From the NCBI GenBank assembly GCA_029465975.1, contig CM055739.1:12433449-12497448 (forward strand): DNA of 64,000 nt. The letters are read 5' to 3'. This stretch comes from Dallia pectoralis. Its lineage: Eukaryota; Chordata; Actinopteri; Esociformes; Umbridae. Position numbers and translations under genes: made by a program. How positions within the stretch are numbered: the stretch's first letter is position 1; the number at the start of each line of letters is the position of its first letter. Under the pieces are notes generated by a model. The model ran no database searches and was not told where the DNA came from. It saw only the letters and a list, made by a program, of their open reading frames with translations. Positions 51,401 through 60,600 of the stretch are shown piece after piece.

Positions 51401-51906
51401 TGGGACTGTGTGTTGAGCTGTGTGTTGAGGCTGTGTGTTGAGGCTGTGTGTTGAGGCTGTGTGTTGGGGCTGTGTGTTGGGACAGTGGGTTGTGACTGGG
51501 TGTTGGAACTGTGTGTTGGGACTGTGTGTTGAGCTGTGTGTTGAGGCTGTGTGTTGAGGCTGTGTGTTGGGGCTGTGTGTTGGGACAGTGGGTTGGGATT
51601 GTGTGTTGGGACTGGGTGTTGGGACTGTGTGTTGAGCTGTGTGTTGAGGCTGTGTGTTGAGGCTGTGTGTTGAGGCTGTGTGTTGGGGCGGTGGGTTGTG
51701 GCTGTGTGTTGGGGCGGTGGGTTGAGGCTGTGTGTTGGGGCGGTGTGTGGGGACTGAGTGTTGGTATCAATGACCTTGTCACTCACCTGAACTCTGACCT
51801 CTTCCTCCACCTCCGTCCTGTTCTCCTCACGCGCCAGCTGGGCATCAAAACGCTGCAGAAGGTTCTGTCTCTCATCACGGCCCTGCCACACATCTACAGG
51901 CACACA

Positions 51907-51961
<55 letters not shown>

Positions 51962-53115
51962 CCACACACACACACCATCCATCACAGACAGTAAAGCACA
52001 AGGAAGCGCAGCTTGGGGGTCATCTGGGAACACAGAGATCTCATGGCACTCTGTTTCCAAATTTCCCAGTCAGTACAAAGAGAAAATGGCAGGTGGAATT
52101 GTGTGTGTGCGTGTGATTAAGGCCCGGCACATTGTTCTCTCTGTGTTGCTCTGTCCGCTCTCAGGCACCACTTCCCGGTCAGGAAACCCACTTATTTTTC
52201 CGGCCTGGCTCAATGCCAACCAGGGATTTCCACATGAAGCCAGGCAGGTGGACGGATTGGACTCCCAGCTTTCATAACATTGACTGAAAATGCAGACGTG
52301 CACAACAAAACACTTCCAACCGGCCAGAGCTCATTAGGAAGCAACGACACCAATTGGCGTGCAATCTCTTTCCTAAACTGTACCCGGCCTCTCTGACCTC
52401 TGCACTGGCATGGAATTGCTTGTGGTCCTTTCTGTCATTTAGTGAGACCTCTTATGCCCATCGTCTGCAACAGAGACATCACAAGAAGATTGCCAACATC
52501 CGGCTTGTTTTCATAATTTCCCAGATGAGGACTTGTCAAGTTCAGGCAGGGGTCAAAGGCCGTCGGTTTAAACAGCTCTTACACACACGGCATCCCGTCT
52601 GCCTTTGAAATAAGATCCGCTCTGCAGGTCAGAGGTCAACCTTTACTCTCTCCCTTTGCATGGCCCCCTCTTTTAAAACCCCCCCCCCAGGCAATCTGAT
52701 ATGTATAATTACCTTTCTCTTCTCTTTTGGCGTGTGTGTTCCCTAACCTCACGCTGTCTGTTTGTTTAAAGAAGGCATCGTTTTAATGCCTCTGAAAACA
52801 GAACGGTTTGAACAGAAAGCAGCGGTGTCTCTGGTAAGAAGAAATCCAGGTCAAACCAAGTCCACTTTGACCGACGTTAAAGAGCAATGAAAGAGCCAGA
52901 CTGAGGAGGAACAGAGTGACACCAGGTACGAGCCAGCAGGGATTTAATCAGTTCACTTCGCCTAGCTGGAAACTGGACAAGCTAATGGATGGCTTATCCA
53001 TCCATTCCTGACACCCTCATACGGACCCACACACACAGACACACACAGACACACACAGACACACACAGACACACACAGACACACACAGACACACACACAG
53101 ACACACACACACACA

Positions 53116-53204
<89 letters not shown>

Positions 53205-53297
53205 ACACAGACACACACACACAGACACACACACACAGACACACACACACAGAGAGACACACAGAGAGACACACAGAGACACACACAGAGACACACA

Positions 53298-53337
<40 letters not shown>

Positions 53338-54604
53338 CCGGCAGGCTGTTTGTCACAGGTACGCTGTGTTTTTCATATATTAACCGTCTAGTCTCATGAA
53401 ATAGCAAGATAAGCACTTCTTTAAACAAAGATTAAGAGAAGTGCGACCGGTGGGGGTTTTCTTTAACAGGTGGTCACATATTTCTCTCTGCTTTAACTGC
53501 GCTATGTGCTTCCAATACATATCTAGCCATTTGTATTCTGGGGAACGCATTTCTGACAACAGAGCCACCACCCCCTATGCTTTTTTCCCTTCTTGTTCGC
53601 TATGGGAAAGAGACGTTTTCTCTGAGGAAAGTGAGGCAAGCTGCGCTGTAGACAGGAAGGGTGTTTCGGGATAATGAGCTCTTCCTATTGCATGGTTCTC
53701 CGGCCAGGAAATTGAAATTAAATCCACGGTTCGCATCCAATAGCTGCTCCGTGACGGCGGCCCTGGCTCGTCTGGGCACACAGGAAGTGAGTTCCAGTAC
53801 CACTGCTGATCCCGGGGTTTGTCCGTCCGCGGTTCCCGTCCAGCACAGCTGGGATGGGGGGATGGAAGTGGAGGGAAAGAAGTGACAACGAAAAAAGGCA
53901 GTCCAAACAAAACAAAAATAATCGCGCTAACGTACCTTCCTGACAGGAAGCGCTCAGCTCTGTAAGGTCAAGATTTCAAAGTAAAACTCAACACCAGAAT
54001 GAAAGTCTCCAGCCCCCCCCCCCCAACGTAACACATCTCTCAGAGGGCTGGACCGGAGGACCCGAACCCTGTCGGAATTCTGGGTAAATATTTGCTTCAC
54101 CTCTCTGCTTCATTAGCTCTAAATAAACCTAACGAGCGCAATTATTTCATCAATTTCCAATCGCGCACACACCTGATAAAACACAACGGACGATGTGACG
54201 GGACCACAGGAAGACAAAGGGCGTTGACGTTTCGCGTTGTTGTCTTTAATCAGGCCTTCGACAGGCTGCTTGTTTTACATGGGCTTAAGATCTGTGTTAC
54301 GCTTTTCATGAATGTTAATGACAAACAGTGTTTCGTGATATTGCACACGGAGGTTAAAGAGAGACGCATGGTTGAAATGGAGGTGGATGCGATGGGGAAA
54401 GGGGAACCAGCCGCTGGGTTTTACTCTCCACCCTTCTCCATAATGAGCACACACTGAGGGGTGGAGGAGGTGCCTTTTAATAAAAACCCACAAATCAATC
54501 ACTTCTTGTGGAGCTCGGTCGGGTTAACAGGGGAAAGTGGCCCCTAATATAAGCCGATGCCGACCTATAGCCTTCTGAAAAAAGCTTCCACGCACGCACG
54601 CACG

Positions 54605-54649
<45 letters not shown>

Positions 54650-57600
54650 GGTATTTTAAGGCGAATCACAATGCGAGAATTATACCCGCTTTGACTCCTA
54701 ACTTCTTCCGGCTAACTCTTACTGCTGCTGTGTGATTATTGGTCCTAATTTGGTTTATTCCTCCTTCAAGCTGAATCTCAAATATGTAACTGAGCTGTGT
54801 TTCAGATGCGAGGTTGAACGCCATCCAGTCAGCAGCTGAGACTTTCATTCGCTCTACGATTGACCGGCATCAGACACAGGTAAACTGGAAGCCTTGGTCT
54901 TTAGCGGTTCAACCTGGATTTCCCCAGAAAAGTAAGATGAGTTAATTTGCTGAAGTGAAACTAAAGATGTGGGTTACTAAATTCCCACATGCACCAGTAG
55001 TGAATAGGGCTGTGTCTGAGAAGTTAAGCACCGAGGTCTTTCCTGGGTCAATGAAGGTTTTCTAAAATCTTTAAATAAAGATGTTATTGTGTTATAATGT
55101 TTTCATTAAGCTGGGAACACTGAGAAGGTCATATCCCTGTCCTCCATAGGGATGTCAACAGGATATCCCAGTGATTTGACTCCAATGCTCCCATTGTGTC
55201 CATTAGGAAGTGATACTGATACTGGCACAAATATACGCACACCACGACCGGTCGCTCAATGCACTGAAACCGCATTCGGTTGCTTTCCATCCAGGGATAT
55301 CACAGACCCATGGGTGTTAAATGAGCCATGATATTGACTGGTGAAACAAGTACCAGAGAGGAAGTCCGGTCAGAATATGAAACAGAAATTAGAACAAATT
55401 AAAAAACACTAAAGTGCCACACTTCGTTAATAGCAGGTGTAGAAAAACTGTGATTTGCTGATTCATCTAGAAATTCAGTAAAAACTGAGAGATAAAAAAA
55501 CAACTCCACAAGGATACAATGTGACGCAAATAACAAGGACAAAGAACACATATGTTTGTCATTTAAATATAAATGTGTTTAAATGAAACCACCGCGGTAT
55601 CCCGAACACGCCCGACAGCAGTGGGCGACAGGCCTGCGAAATATAAAAACCACGTCATTAGTCCTGCAAATAATGTCTGTTGTTTTGACAGCACCCCTGC
55701 AGATCTTTCAAACACGCCTGGCGAGCAGCGGTGGCTGATCCTGCATATTTCCTCTGTGATTTGTGGCTATTTGCTCGGTGCACTGACCACAAATGATCCC
55801 TAGATCACAGAGAAGCTGGGAAACACATGCTGCCCCCCTAAGAATAATGACACGGTTTAGCCTAGGATTCTTTCGCTGTTTAGCCGAGAACCCTTTCGCT
55901 GTTCCACCTAGAACCTTTCACTGTTCCACCAAGGACCCTTTTGCTGTTCCACCTAGAACCTTTTTACTGTTCCACCTAGGGCCTTTTCACTTTTCCACCT
56001 AGAACCATTCCACCTGAGGTGACTGTGTCAGATAAGGAAAATGAAGTGACCAACGGAAGGAAGTAGACAAAGAGGTTGATAAAAACCAGTCCAGGAGCTG
56101 TGCTCACTCGGCCACCGCTATCTCTGGTTAAGAGTGAAAAGGAAAAGCCCACGGCCGGTTGCAGAAATGCCGCCAAAATTCTAAAGTCTCCGACAGAGTG
56201 AAGACAGATGAGCTGATGTGCTGACAGGTGCCACTGATGAATGTCAGATCTGTAGCCTATCAGCATCAGCCCAGAAGCATTTATCATTTACCCCCCCGTT
56301 CACTTGATCAAGTGTCAGACGGACCAGTGTTAACCAGAAGGACTGAGAACAGTTCACCCCCAGAACGCCAACACAAATGAAAGAGACCCGTCCATCTGTC
56401 TCCGTTTAGAGGAAGCACGGTGCCTGACTCGAGACAACAATTTATGCTCCAGAAGAGGCTCCATCGTGTCCAACCGCTCTCTGGCGAGTCGGCGCCTAAA
56501 AAGCAGTCGTGGAGTTTAGACACACGCCTCTCCACGGATCACGGAGAGACAGGATCCTGTCCGGCACGCATCACTTCCTTGTTAAGGACCCCAAAGCGCC
56601 ATGGGAGACAGGAATTCTGCCAGCGGATCAGACTGATTGATGGTCCTGTGTTGACATTCAACACCTCCAAGGCAACCGGTCCATAATAGGAATGTGGTAG
56701 AAATCGGGAAGAGAGGTACAACAGTTTGGTAAGAAGTGAGAGAGCCTTTTCACCTAACAATATTAGCAGTGCAGACGATCTGAACCAACCCTGGCGTTAC
56801 GGAGTACACGTGAACCATGATGACACTGTGCCAGTCGATTCCCGGCCCGAGCCCTCGGGTTCCGACTCAATCCTTCAGCGTTCCCGTCAACTTCTGTGTT
56901 CCGTAGATGAACGTCTCTGTAACAAACATTCCGAGTATTCCGCATGGTTTTTATGTAGTCCTCAGAGTCTCTCTCTCACTCACCTTTGTACATTTTGTTT
57001 CCGTCCGCCACGGTTGCGAGGAAATTGCTCGGGGGCATTTTCCAGCCCTTCTCCTGCTCCTACAAAACAGAAACACATCCCGGACACTTTTCACCGTGAT
57101 AAATCAACTTAACGCCGCTGTTTTATTCATTATTAATATTAATTTCTCAAATGCCAAAGTGTATTATTAATCTACTTTTTTCTTTTTCATTTACAGTGGA
57201 GTCTTGCAAGTCACAGAAATACCTGTTCTTGTTCAATGTCACTTTAGGGGTCTTAAGTCTAGTTTGGGTGGTGAGAATAAAGACGTCCAGACTCCTCAGT
57301 GATATGGTTTAATCTCCCTCCGCAGAGTGTCCAGAACGATTAGTGAGGAAGTGGCAAAGAAAGACACCAGCCAGCATCTATAGAGCCAGTTTTTCTATAG
57401 AACCAGTTTTTCCATAATCAAAATAGCCGCTATAACATCCAATTGTTTCGCTCATGGGTGTACTTCTACTGACTAATCCAGAGCCACTTAAAGTCATGAA
57501 TTTACACATGTTCATACTTATTTGTTACGGTCCACTGAAAGGAATTGAATCCAGCACCATCAGAATCAGGTTTATTCACTTCTGTTTACACACACACGGA

Positions 57601-60600
57601 ATTTGTTCTGATCCCAGAGCTGCAGCACTTAAAACACACATTCACAAACGTATACAAACAGTGACAATGACATTCTAAGCAGGGTTCTACTAAATTAGAC
57701 CCACGAGTCCACACGCACACACACGCACACCCACACACGCACGCACGCACACACAAATGCGGATACGCCTGCTTGCACCGGTGTTCATCAACCCAGAGAT
57801 TCTGTTTCATTCAACGAGGAGCATTGTGAGTTTGTTCAGCCGAGTTCTCAAAGGGAATCTACCACTCATTCAGACGTGACATGTTTTATGTGGGCTCATT
57901 CTTTAACACATTTTCCCATTAGCATTCAACAGCTCCACGCACCAAAGCACTCCATGGAAACCCATTAAAAAAATATTTGAGGAATCTTAAGTGGTCCATA
58001 ATGCAGCTGATATATGTTTATGCTAGGAAATTTTTAGGAAACATTCTTATAGATCAACCGGGTCCAGGCGTATAGTCCAAATATCAGATGTTCTGTTTTA
58101 GGACCAGGAAACAAACTAGAGCTTTAATAGAGATGAGCGAGGTAGTCACTGTAACAGTAGGAAATAGAGATGAGTGAGGTAGTCACTGTAACAGTAGGAA
58201 ATAGAGATGAGCGAGGTAGTCACTGTAACAGTAGGAAATAGAGATGAGCGAGGTAGTCACTGTAACAGTAGGAAATAGAGATGAGCGAGGTAGTCACTGT
58301 AACAGTAGGAAATAGAGATGAGCGAGGTAGTCACTGTAACAGTAGGAAATAGAGATGAGCGAGGTAGTCACTGTAACAGTAGGAATTAGAGATGAGCGAG
58401 GTAGTCACTGTAACAGTAGGAAATAGAGATGAGCGAGGTAGTCACTGTAACAGTAGGAAATAGAGATGAGCGAGGTAGTCACTGTAACAGTAGGAAATAG
58501 AGATGAGCGAGGTAGTCACTGTAACAGTAGGAAATAGAGATGAGCGAGGTAGTCACTGTAACAGTAGGAAATAGAGATGAGCGAGGTAGTCACTGTAACA
58601 GTAGGAAATAGAGATGAGCGAGGTAGTCACTGTAACAGTAGGAAATAGAGATGAGGCAGGTAGTCACTGTAACAGTAGGAAATAGAGATGAGGCAGGTAG
58701 TCACTGTAACAGTAGGAAATAGAGATGAGCGAGGTAGTCACTGTAACAGTAGGAAATAGAGATGAGCGAGGTAGTCACTGTAACAGTAGGAAATAGAGAT
58801 GAGCGAGGTAGTCACTGTAACAGTAGGAAATAGAGATGAGCGAGGTAGTCACTGTAACAGTAGGAAATAGAGATGAGCGAGGTAGTCACTGTAACAGTAG
58901 GAAATAGAGATGAGCGAGGTAGTCACTGTAACAGTAGGAAATAGAGATGAGCGAGGTAGTCACTGTAACAGTAGGAAATAGAGATGAGCGAGGTAGTCAC
59001 TGTTACAGTAGGAAATAGAGATGAGCGAGGTAGTCACTGTAACAGTAGGAAATAGAGATGAGGCAGGTAGTCACTGTAACAGTAGGAAATAGAGATGAGC
59101 GAGGTAGTCACTGTAACAGTAGGAAATAGAGATGAGCGAGGTAGTCACTGTAACAGTAGGAAATAGAGATGAGCGAGGTAGTCACTGTAACAGTAGGAAA
59201 TAGAGATGAGGCAGGTAGTCACTGTAACAGTAGGAAATAGAGATGAGCGAGGTAGTCACTGTAACAGTAGGAAATAGAGATGAGCGAGGTAGTCACTGTA
59301 ACAGTAGGAAATAGAGATGAGCGAGGTAGTCACTGTAACAGTAGGAAATAGAGATGAGCGAGGTAGTCACTGTAACAGTAGGAAATAGAGATGAGCGAGG
59401 TAGTCACTGTAACAGTAGGAAATAGAGATGAGCGAGGTAGTCACTGTAACAGTAGGAAATAAGTCAGATAGGAAATAAGAGATGAGCGAGGTAGTCACTG
59501 TAACAGTAGGAAATAGAGATGAGCGAGGTAGTCACTGTAACAGTAGGAAATAGAGATGAGCGAGGTAGTCACTGTAACAGTAGGAAATAGAGATGAGGCA
59601 GGTAGTCACTGTAACAGTAGGAAATAGAGATGAGCGAGGTAGTCACTGTAACAGTAGGAAATAGAGATGAGCGAGGTAGTCACTGTAACAGTAGGAAATA
59701 GAGATGAGCGAGGTAGTCACTGTAACAGTAGGAAATAGAGATGAGCGAGGTAGTCACTGTAACAGTAGGAGAGTGATGAGCGAGGTAGTCACTGTAACAG
59801 TAGGAAATAGAGATGAGCGAGGTAGTCACTGTAACAGTAGGAAATAGAGATGAGCGAGGTAGTCACTGTAACAGTAGGAAATAGAGATGAGCGAGGTAGT
59901 CACTGTAACAGTAGGAAATAGAGATGAGCGAGGTAGTCACTGTAACAGTAGGAAAGAGTGATGAGCGAGGTAGTCACTGTAACAGTAGGAAATAGAGATG
60001 AGCGAGGTAGTCACTGTAACAGTAGGAAATAGAGATGAGCGAGGTAGTCACTGTAACAGTAGGAAATAGAGATGAGCGAGGTAGTCACTGTAACAGTAGG
60101 AAATAGAGATGAGCGAGGTAGTCACTGTAACAGTAGGAAATAGAGATGAGCGAGGTAGTCACTGTAACAGTAGGAATTAGAGATGAGCGAGGTAGTCACT
60201 GTAACAGTAGGAAATAGTGATGAGCGAGGTAGTCACTGTAACAGTAGGAAATAGAGATGAGCGAGGTAGTCACTGTAACAGTAGGAAAAAGAGATGAGCA
60301 GTAGGAAATAGAGAGGTAGTCACTGTAACAGTAGGAATTAAAGATGAGCGAGGTAGTCACTGTAACAGTAGGAATTAAAGATGAGCGAGGTAGTCACTGT
60401 AACAGTAGGAAATAGAGATGAGCGAGGTAGTCACTGTAACAGTAGGAAATAGAGATGAGCGAGGTAGTCACTGTAACAGTAGGAAATAGAGATGAGCGAG
60501 GTAGTCACTGTAACAGTAGGAAATAGAGATGAGCGAGGTAGTCACTGTAACAGTAGGAAATAGAGATGAGCGAGGTAGTCACTGTAACAGTAGGAATTAA

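Larger units (their letters stand above)
51976..56983 (-). other. iqca1: Large iqca1 intron
   Basis: Together with the CA run this intron spans 51894-56983 (5090 bp). It has CA arrays at 53025-53335 and 54588-54646 and a gttccacctagaacc-type short repeat at about 55870-56005. Blocks near 52100-52600 and 54085-54260 are unique and moderately GC-rich, so could be regulatory. No coding exon recognised. Confidence 0.6.

Noticed and set aside
50898..51978. HTQPQHT-rich frames of about 300 codons
   Set aside because: A 14-bp array; only 51787-51893 is a real exon.
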